The notes under the pieces: model-generated
What the model saw: only the letters and a program-made list of their open reading frames with translations
Told to the model about the DNA's origin: nothing
Database searches by the model: none
Position numbers and translations under genes: made by a program
Assembly (NCBI GenBank): GCA_046295175.1
Contig: JBKBNY010000004.1
Coordinates: 372,001-436,000, forward strand
Reading direction: 5' to 3'
From: JALOLV01 sp046295175
GTDB taxonomy: Bacteria > Bacteroidota > Bacteroidia > Cytophagales > Spirosomataceae
Length of the DNA: 64,000 bases
Shown: in pieces, positions 1 through 8,158 of the stretch
Layout: the number at the start of each line of letters is the position of its first letter
How positions within the stretch are numbered: position 1 is the stretch's first letter

Positions 1-561
1 ACTCTTATCAAACCAGTCTATAAACTTGTGGTCAATACTTCATCACTTACACAATTGGCAAGCGTGATGCTAAACAATAACAACAAAGGTATAAGTATCA
101 ACACTGACGACGAAGCACCTCACCCATCTGCAATTTTAGATATAAAAAATGATAGTTTAGGCATCTTGATTCCACGTATCACCGAAGCCAATCGTCCCAA
201 TTCCCCAGCCGAGGGGCTATTGGTTTATCAGGTAGATAACACCGCAGGGTTTTATTATTTCGATGGAACGACTTGGCAACGATTATCTTCTCAACCACCT
301 GTCGGCGTTTCGGCTCGTGTTAGTGCAAATTTCGTTAGCGAAAACTTGTATATTCGTGGCAAAAATCAGCTTAAAAATGGCTCAACCTTCGTCAAGTTCG
401 ATACACCACGAGATGATTTTGAAGATTTAATGATAAACATCCAACCCGAAGGAGATTGTAATGGGGTCTATATTTCACGTAAAACTCGTGAAGGTTTTGA
501 AGTAAAAGAATTGCAGAAAGGTAAATCTAATGTGAAGTTTAGTTGGAGAATTGAAAAGTGA
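1..561 (+). CDS. Secreted head-module surface protein, 3' part only
   Basis: The reading frame is open from base 1, so this is the C-terminal part of a gene whose start lies outside the window; the first in-frame GTG at 28 is unlikely to be the true start. The first residues line up with the VSEIEYRTVVQT segment of the two paralogues at 5180 and 6698. Next comes the Bacteroidetes head module (AILDIK, GILIPRI, FYYFDGTTW), then a C-terminal beta-rich domain with EGDCNGVYISRKTREGFEV and FSWRI. That C-terminal domain is shared with the protein at 6698 but missing from the one at 5180. By analogy it is exported and cell-surface or extracellular. The ligand is unknown. Confidence 0.85.
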   Translation, partial: TLIKPVYKLVVNTSSLTQLASVMLNNNNKGISINTDDEAPHPSAILDIKNDSLGILIPRITEANRPNSPAEGLLVYQVDNTAGFYYFDGTTWQRLSSQPPVGVSARVSANFVSENLYIRGKNQLKNGSTFVKFDTPRDDFEDLMINIQPEGDCNGVYISRKTREGFEVKELQKGKSNVKFSWRIEK

Positions 562-567
562 AGTTTT

Positions 568-936
568 TTACTTTTCAAGAAATAAGAAATCCAGCTCTTT
601 TATTACAGAAAAATCGTTATCTGAACTTATTAGAGGTACTTGAAATTCGATGGCAGTAGCTGCAATAATAGCATCAGGGGTTTTGAGTTTATATCGCTGG
701 CGTAGCCATATTGTTCTTGATTTAATATTTTGATTCATCTCAATGATAAAGCAATCATTGAGTAAATTTCGGAGAAGGTTTTTCTCAATTTTTGATACGC
801 TAAATTTACCTAAAAGTTCAATTTCTGTAACAAATGACACCCCGAAATGATAATCAAGAAACGCTTCTACATTAGGTTTTCCCTCATGTATTTGAATTAG
901 AAAATTAGTATCGGCTAAGAAATCAATCCCATTCAT
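568..936 (-). CDS. PIN-domain ribonuclease toxin (VapC-like)
   Basis: A 122-residue protein with the full PIN layout: Asp in LADTNFL near the N-terminus, Glu in VTEIELLG near residue 38, Asp in TPDAIIAATA near 88, and Asp in SSDNDF near 106. These acidic residues bind Mg2+ in the family, whose members cleave RNA. Its start overlaps the 3' end of the small antitoxin gene at 923-1090 by 14 nt, the usual antitoxin-first arrangement. Neutralisation by the antitoxin is inferred from family knowledge; the RNA target cannot be read from sequence. The gene runs against its neighbours and lies between a surface-protein gene and an Lnt gene. Confidence 0.9.
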   Translation of the reverse strand: MNGIDFLADTNFLIQIHEGKPNVEAFLDYHFGVSFVTEIELLGKFSVSKIEKNLLRNLLNDCFIIEMNQNIKSRTIWLRQRYKLKTPDAIIAATAIEFQVPLISSDNDFSVIKELDFLFLEK

Positions 937-1090
937 TACGAAGTTCTTTTTGAAGTTCTAAGCCATCAATATTACGCTTTAATAAACCAAAATGTTTTCT
1001 TAGTCCCTGCTTTTTAGGGCTTTCTTTCAACTTTTTCAATAGTAAATCTACATCAGTATTTTTACTATTACTTTTAATCACAATAGTCAT
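923..1090 (-). CDS. Small antitoxin partner of the PIN toxin
   Basis: A 55-residue frame starts with ATG (complement of 1088-1090) as MTIVIKSNSKNTDVDLLLKK and ends RNEWD with TGA at 923-925. It is charged and Lys-rich, and its C-terminal half contains LRKHFGLLKR and LELQKELRNEW, which resembles from memory small antitoxins found before PIN toxins in Bacteroidetes. The 14-nt overlap with the toxin start argues for translational coupling. I see no classical ribbon-helix-helix or AbrB motif, so its DNA-binding class is undecided. Confidence 0.8.
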   Translation of the reverse strand: MTIVIKSNSKNTDVDLLLKKLKESPKKQGLRKHFGLLKRNIDGLELQKELRNEWD

Positions 1091-1164
1091 TTTCTATGAA
1101 TTTGATTATGCAAATTAGTTTTTTTAAATATATTTATAAGTAGAAATGAATTAATTTTTTGTAA

Positions 1165-2688
1165 ATGAGCAAATTAAAAAGTTCTGTTTGGAGTACAATT
1201 CTTGCATCAGGCATTCTTTACGGCCTTGCTTATCCCAATTACCCCGAATTTCCTTTCGGAGTTTTGGCTTGGTTTGCTTTGGTGCCTCTTTTGCTCGAAA
1301 TCAAGAAAACAAGTTCATTTAAAGCCTATCTTTCCATTATTTTGCCAGTATTTGCTATCAGTAGTCCGATAGGCTTTTGGTGGACGAGCTATTATAGTTG
1401 GCAAACATTCTTTGTCTGTTATTTTACTCAATTACTTTCATTATACTTCGTATTTGTATTACATTTTGGGTTGCAAAAACGCTTTGGTTGGCGACGTTCG
1501 CTCATACTTTTTCCATTTCTTTGGGTATTTGTCGAATGGACTACGCACCTGCTTCCGCATAACCTACAAGTGCTAAATATTGCTTATACTCAAGCACATT
1601 TGCTGTATTTCAATCAATTTGCCGACCTTGCAGGTATTTGGGGTATTGCTTTTTGGGTGATTTCACTCAACGTTCTGATAACTTTAGCTATTGAAACGAA
1701 AGCAAAGAAATACTATCTTTTTACTACTACTTGTGTTTTACTCGCCCTCATTTATTCAGTTTGGATATTGCACATTAATCCATCAAGTGCTATTGGCAGC
1801 GGAAATACCAAAACCAAAGTTGCGTTGATACAGACCAATATTGATAGTTATGCCGTAAATGATTCGTTGATTGTACAGAAAACCCTGAATCAAATCATTT
1901 CACTCTCCGATTCAGCAGTACGTACACACAAACCCGATTTGGTCGTGCTTCCCGAAGCATCTTTCCCATTTTCGTTATTCAAAGATAAAAGTTTCTTAGA
2001 TTTTGCCCGAAGAAACATTGTGAATTGGAATACCAATGTGGCAATTGGCTATGTGAATTACGAAGACAGCACTTCTTTCAAAAACTTGGCTTTGGTCTTT
2101 ACGCCGCAACTCGCTTATTTTTGGGATTCACTGAAAATCAAAGAAGCCGATATAAAGATTTATCAAAAAGAATTTGGGTTGCCATTTATAGAATTTATGC
2201 CCTACTGCAAAAACTGTAACTCGCTGAAAGGCAGACGATTAATTAAAGGAAGCGAACCTTATACTTTTCTGTATGCCAACACCCGAAGCGAAAAATTCAA
2301 AGTGGCTTTGAGTATTTGCTGGGAACAAACCTACCCCAACAAAATTGCCTCGTTGGTACGTGATGGAGCAGAATACATCACGATGATGAACAACGATTCT
2401 TGGTTTGGTAAAACTCCTGGAGCAAAATATCTACTGAGTTTCACAAAACTACGAGCCATCGAAAATCGACGAGCGATAGCCCGATGCTCAAATGGTGGAA
2501 TTTCATGTTTTATTGACCCATTCGGCAAAATCTACGGCGAGATTCCGTGGTTTACTGCAAACATTTCCTCACAAGACGTATTGGCAGTGAACAAAAAGAG
2601 TTTCTATACCAAACACCCTAATTTCTTTGTGATTTTGATTTGTAGCATAATGGTTGGACTGATACTCTATTTTTGGATTAAAAAGTAA
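1165..2688 (+). CDS. lnt: Apolipoprotein N-acyltransferase paralogue 1
   Basis: A 507-residue membrane protein close to the usual Lnt length (about 510). The N-terminal 200 residues are a bundle of hydrophobic helices, residues 215-475 form a nitrilase-like CN_hydrolase domain, and one C-terminal helix follows at 487-504. The expected triad is visible: E264 in VLPEASFPF, K335 in YQKEFGLPF, C385 in SICWEQTYP. Lnt transfers an acyl chain to the N-terminal cysteine of lipoproteins at the periplasmic face of the inner membrane. A clear paralogue lies at 8151-9698. The ATG at 1165 begins MSKLKSS. Whether this copy does general lipoprotein maturation or a dedicated task for the neighbouring surface proteins is open. 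Confidence 0.88.
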   Translation: MSKLKSSVWSTILASGILYGLAYPNYPEFPFGVLAWFALVPLLLEIKKTSSFKAYLSIILPVFAISSPIGFWWTSYYSWQTFFVCYFTQLLSLYFVFVLHFGLQKRFGWRRSLILFPFLWVFVEWTTHLLPHNLQVLNIAYTQAHLLYFNQFADLAGIWGIAFWVISLNVLITLAIETKAKKYYLFTTTCVLLALIYSVWILHINPSSAIGSGNTKTKVALIQTNIDSYAVNDSLIVQKTLNQIISLSDSAVRTHKPDLVVLPEASFPFSLFKDKSFLDFARRNIVNWNTNVAIGYVNYEDSTSFKNLALVFTPQLAYFWDSLKIKEADIKIYQKEFGLPFIEFMPYCKNCNSLKGRRLIKGSEPYTFLYANTRSEKFKVALSICWEQTYPNKIASLVRDGAEYITMMNNDSWFGKTPGAKYLLSFTKLRAIENRRAIARCSNGGISCFIDPFGKIYGEIPWFTANISSQDVLAVNKKSFYTKHPNFFVILICSIMVGLILYFWIKK

Positions 2689-2777
2689 TTCTTAAACCTT
2701 TAGAATAAAGCTACATTTAATATTACTGTAAATTAGATTTACAATTAGACTTCAAAAAATTGCGTAGGTTTTCTTGA

Positions 2778-2814
2778 TTTTAAAGCTACAATGATTAGTA
2801 TTGTAGCTTTAAAA
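2778..2814. terminator. 15-bp perfect inverted repeat after lnt
   Basis: TTTTAAAGCTACAAT at 2778-2792 pairs perfectly with 2800-2814 around a 7-nt loop. It can terminate transcription of the upstream lnt gene. It ends only 11 nt before the TTG start of the next gene, so an operator role or a translation-masking hairpin is also possible. Confidence 0.55.
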
Positions 2815-2825
2815 TTGAAATTCAA

Positions 2826-4553
2826 TTGAGAATAAAGATTACAAAACAAATCCGATTTTTTATATTATCCATTTTAGTTTTGGGTGCTTTCTCTGCTCCA
2901 AGCCAAAACGTCATCAAACTTGACGAATCAGACTCTATTCATTCAAAAGAATTTAGTATTTTACCCGATAAATCTTACACATTTCAGCAGATTCTTACTG
3001 ATAAAAGTCTGAAATTCAAACATACCGATACGCTTGCAATTGATGCAACTGACGCTTACTGGATAAAGCTAAAAGTTCATAATCCGTTTGCCTATTCCGA
3101 AAAATACATGGTTGAGTTTCTGCCAATGGCCGACAATACTTTGTATTATTTCAACAAAAATCAACAAAAATGGCTTAGTTACTCGAATGGCTTGATGGTC
3201 AATAATCGCCAACGAAATATTTGGCTGATGCCCTGCGTGCTACCAGCCAACGAAACCGTTGAATTATACATAAAGACTAACATCAAAGCATTCCGCAAAG
3301 CCTCTGCCCCTATTCAAGCTACAGTCTGGCTCGAAAAAGAGAGATATATCACCGAAAATGAGCAATTCATTGCCCTTGCCACTTGGATTACAGTCGCTGT
3401 GTTTATATTCTTTTTGATATACAATGCTTATATTTTTTATGTTTTCCGAGATAAAACCTTCATTTATTACCTTGTTGTGCAAATCGGAGGTATCATTTTT
3501 ATATTAGCCGACCAGTTTTATTTCAATGTTTTACTGCCATTTCGCTTCTGTGTGGTAGATGCTCAACCCAATGGTTTCGTGATGTTTCATGAAATTAACG
3601 GAGCTATGTTCGAAGTTGGTATTACAATGATTCTGTATGGCTATGTACAAATCACCCGCATTTATTTCGACACACAAATCAACTTTCCGAAGCAAGATTT
3701 ATTGCTAAAATACCTACCGCAGGCTTATCTATGTGTGGTAAGTACTTCAAATTTTCTACTTTTTTCTGAAACCATAAAAGCTGGCAAAATATCCAATTTA
3801 ATACCCAACAGTGTAATAATCAGCACCATAGTTTGTATATTTTATGTGGCCATACTGAGTTTTAGAAGAAAGCACAAGCTGGCTCGCTATTTTTTGGTGG
3901 CGAATGGCATTTCGATGTCAATTATTTTGGTAAGTAGTTTTCTGTATTTATTTGTTGATGTGGTTCGCACGACCGACCATGCTATTTTTGCCAAAATTGC
4001 CATTATTGCCCAAGCCTTATTCTTGGCTATTGCCTTGGTGCAACGTGTCTTGTTGATTCGTGAAGAATTGAAACAAAAACAATTAGAAACGCAGGAATTG
4101 GTATTTCAGAATACGCTACAACAAGCTCAGAATCAATATTTACAAGAAAAATTAGAAGCAAACCAGCGAGAATTAGCCTCAAATACGCTCTATATTTCGC
4201 AGAAAAACGAATTGCTTTTAGACCTCAAATCGAGCGTTCAACATCTGGGAGAAAACCTTCCTGATACTTCACAGAAAGTAATAAAAAACATCAAAGCTGT
4301 TATTCAAAACAACCTCCATTTAGAAAGCGATTGGGAGCGATTCCGCATTCATTTTGAGCAAGTACATCCCAATTTTTTCAAGCAATTACAAATCACTCAC
4401 CCTACTCTAACCCAATACGAAATCAGGTTGTGTGCCTACTTTCATCTCAATCTTTCTACGAAAGAAATCGCCAATCTGCTGAATATCGACCCAGCCAGTG
4501 TACGCAAAGCCAAAATGCGTTTAAACAAAAAAATGCAAGTTCAAGAGAATTAA
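2826..4553 (+). CDS. 7TM-DISM sensor with C-terminal LuxR-like HTH
   Basis: The 575-residue protein starts with a TTG codon and an N-terminal signal-like helix (FFILSILVLGAFSA). An extracellular beta-rich 7TMR-DISMED2-type region follows to about 165. Seven hydrophobic segments span about 180-410. A coiled coil (about 410-460) leads to a C-terminal helix-turn-helix with TQYEIRLCAYFHLNLSTKEI and NLLNIDPASVRKAKMRL. This is a known Bacteroidetes build: extracellular sensor, membrane bundle and cytoplasmic DNA-binding-like tail in one chain. The extracellular domain probably senses a carbohydrate-like ligand (family inference). There is no better in-frame ATG near the signal helix, so TTG is kept with moderate confidence. 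Confidence 0.8.
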   Translation: MRIKITKQIRFFILSILVLGAFSAPSQNVIKLDESDSIHSKEFSILPDKSYTFQQILTDKSLKFKHTDTLAIDATDAYWIKLKVHNPFAYSEKYMVEFLPMADNTLYYFNKNQQKWLSYSNGLMVNNRQRNIWLMPCVLPANETVELYIKTNIKAFRKASAPIQATVWLEKERYITENEQFIALATWITVAVFIFFLIYNAYIFYVFRDKTFIYYLVVQIGGIIFILADQFYFNVLLPFRFCVVDAQPNGFVMFHEINGAMFEVGITMILYGYVQITRIYFDTQINFPKQDLLLKYLPQAYLCVVSTSNFLLFSETIKAGKISNLIPNSVIISTIVCIFYVAILSFRRKHKLARYFLVANGISMSIILVSSFLYLFVDVVRTTDHAIFAKIAIIAQALFLAIALVQRVLLIREELKQKQLETQELVFQNTLQQAQNQYLQEKLEANQRELASNTLYISQKNELLLDLKSSVQHLGENLPDTSQKVIKNIKAVIQNNLHLESDWERFRIHFEQVHPNFFKQLQITHPTLTQYEIRLCAYFHLNLSTKEIANLLNIDPASVRKAKMRLNKKMQVQEN

Positions 4554-4636
4554 ATAGCTGTTTTTGCACAAAATAGCCCTATGTCCACACTTTGTCCACG
4601 CTACATTTTAGGACAATACCCCATCTATGTCTTTGA

Positions 4637-4667
4637 TTTGCAAGAGCAAGAAAGGATTGTACTTTCT
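4637..4667 (+). promoter_or_regulatory. Candidate Bacteroidetes-type promoter for the 4701 gene
   Basis: TTTG at 4637-4640, a 19-nt spacer, then TACTTTCT at 4660-4667. The -33 box and spacing fit the Bacteroidetes consensus and the -7 box matches in part. The expected start of transcription is about 25-30 nt before the ATG at 4701. Confidence 0.4.
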
Positions 4668-4700
4668 TAGCTCTTACTTATTATTAAACAAATAAAAGAC

Positions 4701-5159
4701 ATGAAAAAACTACTAATCATCTTCGCCATCTTATGCTCAGTCAGTGCTTTTGCTCAGAAGAACTACGTATGGAAACAATTCAATATCCAAATCACAGTTC
4801 CTGACGATTTTAGAATAAAGAAAAACACCGCCAAAGAATTTGAAATGAAAGGCGAAGGCATGGAGCTTTCGATGCTGATTCACGAAGAAGATGTAGCCAT
4901 CGAAGACCTCGACGAGGCCGCCATAGCAGGAGCAAAAGCCATGAAACTACAAGAACTTGACGCTGCCCACCAAGTAAAAGTCAATGAGTTTGAAGGATTT
5001 TATGTAGAAGGTTTCAAAGACGGAAACCGAATCATGTTTGCTTGTTTGGGCAACCCCAATAGCCATACCAATTTCTTCATTGCGATAATCTTCGATGATG
5101 AAGACAAAACCGCCGAAGAAGATGCCCTTGATATTTTGAATAGTCTGGATGTATTGTAG
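4701..5159 (+). CDS. Small exported protein of unknown function
   Basis: 152 residues with a clear signal peptide (KKLLIIFAILCSVSAFAQ, cleavage after about 18). The mature part is acidic, with strands such as FNIQITVPDDFRI and FYVEGFKDGNRIMFACLG, and ends in a helix EEDALDILNSLDVL. I do not recognise the family. The last 63 nt are nearly duplicated at 6610-6675, just upstream of the second surface-protein gene. The stop codon lies 20 nt before the surface gene at 5180, so the two may be co-transcribed. Confidence 0.75.
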   Translation: MKKLLIIFAILCSVSAFAQKNYVWKQFNIQITVPDDFRIKKNTAKEFEMKGEGMELSMLIHEEDVAIEDLDEAAIAGAKAMKLQELDAAHQVKVNEFEGFYVEGFKDGNRIMFACLGNPNSHTNFFIAIIFDDEDKTAEEDALDILNSLDVL

Positions 5160-5179
5160 TATAAAACGCTGTTATAAAT

Positions 5180-6445
5180 ATGAAGCCGAAACTAATATTT
5201 TCAGTGCTGTTTTTTTGCACATTTTTTTTTATAACAAATAGCTTTGGAATTGATTCAAAGAGTACAGAAAACAGTACTAATACAGGCAGACCAAGCGGGC
5301 GACCAGGAGGAAGGCCCGGTGGAAGACCGGGGGGAAGGCCGGGGGGTCGTTTAAGTGTAGATTCAAATTTATACCAATCACCAAGAAAACAAACGTATGA
5401 TTTGACTACCTTAAACCTCAAAAAAAATGTTCAAAATCAGATAAATAGTGAAATGAGCAGCCCTATATCTATCAGTTTAGCAGATTTTGATAGTTTTTCA
5501 ACCCCTGGCAAAACATGGTTAGATTATGAAAACTTCATCGACTCATTCACCATGAATATTGGTTCAGCCAACAACTCATCGGCACAAACTTGGACTTTGC
5601 CAGCAAATTTTATGACCTATTTTGAAGGTGTGAGTCGTGGAGATTTTATTGCGGTTGCAAGTGTACCAGTAGCTTTACAAATTACTGGTGCAAATAAAGT
5701 TCTTCGGTCATATTATTACGATATAAATGACCTCCCAATGAGTCTTTATGACCATTATAGATTAGAAACCGATGGAATTTTTCACATTGGTAGTAGCTAT
5801 GACTTGGAAACAGGAAGCGATGATAATTTTGACGAAACTGACTACGAAGTAGCTGATGTACCGCTTGATTTGAACGATGCTTTTACCGTTACCAACGAAG
5901 AGACAAATTATATAAACAATCAGAAATTATATAAAGAAGTCCAGAGCGTGAATGTTGATGCTTTTGGGACAATCACCACGCCCACGGGTACATACAATTG
6001 TCTGCGAATGCTTTCGATTCTTCAGGAATATACAAGACCCGATGAATCAAGTAGTTATACTTTAGTTGCTACAACAAACTATATCAGTTTTCTGACCAAA
6101 ACAGGCGAGTATTTCACTGCAAAAGTTTCTGGCACAAGCGGAAATGTAACGGTTAGTGAAATTGAATACAGAACTGTAGTACAAACTGCTTTACTAACCG
6201 AAACAGCAGATGTAAAACTCAACAACGACAGCAAAGGAGTAACCATCAATGCTGATAATGATACGGCTCATCCTTCGGCGATTCTGGATGTAAAAAGTTC
6301 AAATCAAGGGATTTTGATTCCGAGAATAGCCAAAGCCAATCGGCCTGCTAACCCAGCAACCGGATTACTGATTTTTCAGATTGATGATACTCCTGGGTTT
6401 TATTACTTTGACGGAACGAATTGGGTCAGATTGGCCACAAATTGA
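5180..6445 (+). CDS. Secreted head-module surface protein with GRPG repeats
   Basis: 421 residues with a signal peptide (about 1-23), a short Ser/Thr/Asn-rich linker, a GRPG-type repeat (36-57), a large domain of about 250 residues shared with the next protein, and a C-terminal head module (about 347-421: LNNDSKGVTINADN, AILDVK, GILIPRI, FYYFDGTNWVRL). It stops after the head module and lacks the EGDCNG domain found in the paralogues at 1 and 6698. Exported; probably surface or matrix associated. The shared domain includes FGTITTPTGTYNCLRM; I do not know its fold. The gene seems to be one half of a tandem duplication with 6698-8158. Confidence 0.85.
   Translation: MKPKLIFSVLFFCTFFFITNSFGIDSKSTENSTNTGRPSGRPGGRPGGRPGGRPGGRLSVDSNLYQSPRKQTYDLTTLNLKKNVQNQINSEMSSPISISLADFDSFSTPGKTWLDYENFIDSFTMNIGSANNSSAQTWTLPANFMTYFEGVSRGDFIAVASVPVALQITGANKVLRSYYYDINDLPMSLYDHYRLETDGIFHIGSSYDLETGSDDNFDETDYEVADVPLDLNDAFTVTNEETNYINNQKLYKEVQSVNVDAFGTITTPTGTYNCLRMLSILQEYTRPDESSSYTLVATTNYISFLTKTGEYFTAKVSGTSGNVTVSEIEYRTVVQTALLTETADVKLNNDSKGVTINADNDTAHPSAILDVKSSNQGILIPRIAKANRPANPATGLLIFQIDDTPGFYYFDGTNWVRLATN
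5285..5350 (+). repeat. GC-rich 12-nt coding repeat (GRPG)n
   Basis: Encodes five consecutive GRP(S/G) units plus a final GR, residues 36-57 of the protein at 5180. The segment is strongly G-rich in an otherwise AT-rich gene. The second tandem paralogue has no such repeat at this place. It gives a positively charged, flexible, collagen-like but not strictly G-X-Y linker right after the signal peptide. Confidence 0.85.
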
Positions 6446-6609
6446 TAGGTCTTTAACTTGAGCATAAAAAAGTAATTTATGATGCAAATAGTTTTTATGT
6501 CGATTAATTTATCACGATGACTAAGAAAAGTTATAAAAGTGGGCATTTATCTTAAAATTTAAGCGGGAAAGTGGGTTGATTTTATCCTTAGGTATGTCCC
6601 ATCAAAAGA

Positions 6610-6675
6610 GATGAAGACAAACAAACCGCCGAAGAAGATGCCCTTGATATTTTGAATAGTCTGGATGTATTGTAA
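6610..6675 (+). repeat. Duplicated 3' end of the 4701 gene (duplication scar)
   Basis: This stretch matches 5097-5159, the 3' end of the small exported-protein gene including its stop position, apart from one 3-nt insertion and TAA instead of TAG. It would still read DEDKQTAEEDALDILNSLDV. In both copies it ends 20-22 nt upstream of a surface-protein ATG. It marks the left edge of a tandem duplication, or is kept as part of the leader of the surface gene. Confidence 0.85.
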
Positions 6676-6697
6676 TTTAGAAAATACTAATAATACG

Positions 6698-8158
6698 ATG
6701 AAATTACATTTTATAACTTTGGTTACCTTTTATCTCATCTTAGGGTCAGTAGAAAATACTTGTTACGGAAAATCAGGTTGTGTTGGTGGAGAAAAAATGG
6801 ATAATGGACGAATCTCAGCTGAAAGCCAATTATATCACTCGAAAAAGCTTCAACTTTTTGATGTAAGTGCTTTGAACTTACAAAATTCGGCAAAAAGTAA
6901 TTCGGTCGTACAGAATAATACTGCTATCTCGATAACGCTTGATGATTTTGATTCTTTCACGGCAGTTGGTAAAACTTGGTTAGATTACACTAATCCAAAT
7001 GCTTCTTTTTCTATGAATATTGGCACAGCCAACAATTCTACACCACAAACATGGTCACTACCCGCAAATTTTTTAACCTATTTTAATGGAGCGGGTCGAG
7101 GAGATTTTATTGCAATAGCGAGTGTACCCCCAGCGTTACAAGTAGCTGGAGCGAATAAAGTAATGCGAACAGCCTATTATGACGAAAACGACCGTCCGAT
7201 GGATGTCTATGACCATTATAATTTTGCTGCTGATGGTGTCTATCATATCGGAAGTAGTTATGATTTGGAGGTAGGAAGCGATGATACTTTTGATGAATCT
7301 GACTACGAAGTAGCTGATGTACCGTTTGATTTGAATGATAATTACAGTAGTACCAGCGAAGAAACTGACCATGTTACCAATCAAAAAACACTTAAAGAAG
7401 TGTTTACCGTAAATGTCGATGCTTTCGGAACAATCACTACGCCTACGGGTACATACAATTGCCTGCGAATGCTTACGAGTATTCAGAAATATACACGCCC
7501 CAACAATACTGTTGCTTACACGTTGGTTTCGACAACGAATCATGTCGGTTTTCTTACTAAATCTGGCGAATATTTTACGGCAAAAGTATCTGGCACAAGC
7601 GGAAATGTAACGGTGAGCGAAATTGAATACCGTACGGTGGTGCAAACATCTTCACTAAGCGAGGGAAATGATGTAAAACTCAATAACGACAGCAAAGGCA
7701 TAACCATCAATATTGACAACGACACAGCACATCCATCAGCAATTTTAGATGTAAAAAGCGATAGTTTGGGTATTCTGATTCCAAGAATTGCTCAATCAAA
7801 CCGCCCAAGTTCGCCTGCTACTGGACTTTTGGTTTATCAGATTGACAACACCCCTGGCTTCTATTATTTCGATGGTACTAACTGGCAAAAATTGGGCTCT
7901 ACACCAGCACCATCGGCTCGATTGGCAACCGAAAATACCCAAAAAGTTGGAGGAAAAGGAAGATTGACAAATGGAAGTTCGTTTATCAGATTCGATAGTC
8001 CAGTTGAAAACTTTGAGAATCTTCAAATAAACATTCAACTCGAAGGCGATTGTAATGGCGTATTCATCTCGAAAAAAACTCGTGAGGGATTTGAAGTGAA
8101 AGAATTAAAAAAAGGAAAATCAAACGTTGAGTTTAGCTGGAAAATCATCAATGAGTAA
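6698..8158 (+). CDS. Secreted head-module surface protein with C-terminal EGDCNG domain
   Basis: 486 residues from the ATG at 6698. An upstream in-frame ATG at 6665 lies inside the duplicated scar and would put 11 polar residues before the signal helix, so I reject it. Signal peptide about 1-20; then the same large domain as the protein at 5180 (FGTITTPTGTYNCLRM; SGNVTVSEIEYRTVVQT), the head module, and a C-terminal beta domain (GRLTNGSSFIRFDSP, EGDCNGVFISKKTREGFEV, FSWKI). From memory, C-terminal domains of this kind are common on exported, tail-fibre-like proteins. The 3' end overlaps the start of the Lnt gene at 8151 by 8 nt, which indicates translational coupling. Confidence 0.87.
   Translation: MKLHFITLVTFYLILGSVENTCYGKSGCVGGEKMDNGRISAESQLYHSKKLQLFDVSALNLQNSAKSNSVVQNNTAISITLDDFDSFTAVGKTWLDYTNPNASFSMNIGTANNSTPQTWSLPANFLTYFNGAGRGDFIAIASVPPALQVAGANKVMRTAYYDENDRPMDVYDHYNFAADGVYHIGSSYDLEVGSDDTFDESDYEVADVPFDLNDNYSSTSEETDHVTNQKTLKEVFTVNVDAFGTITTPTGTYNCLRMLTSIQKYTRPNNTVAYTLVSTTNHVGFLTKSGEYFTAKVSGTSGNVTVSEIEYRTVVQTSSLSEGNDVKLNNDSKGITINIDNDTAHPSAILDVKSDSLGILIPRIAQSNRPSSPATGLLVYQIDNTPGFYYFDGTNWQKLGSTPAPSARLATENTQKVGGKGRLTNGSSFIRFDSPVENFENLQINIQLEGDCNGVFISKKTREGFEVKELKKGKSNVEFSWKIINE

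Noticed and set aside
5077..5421. Minus-strand frame with a Pro/Leu/Gly-rich repeat opposite the GRPG repeat
   Set aside because: It is the antisense shadow of the repeat and overlaps two well-supported genes; no signal or family features.
6665..6697. Earlier ATG for the second head-module protein
   Set aside because: It lies inside the duplicated 3' scar and would place polar residues before the signal peptide.
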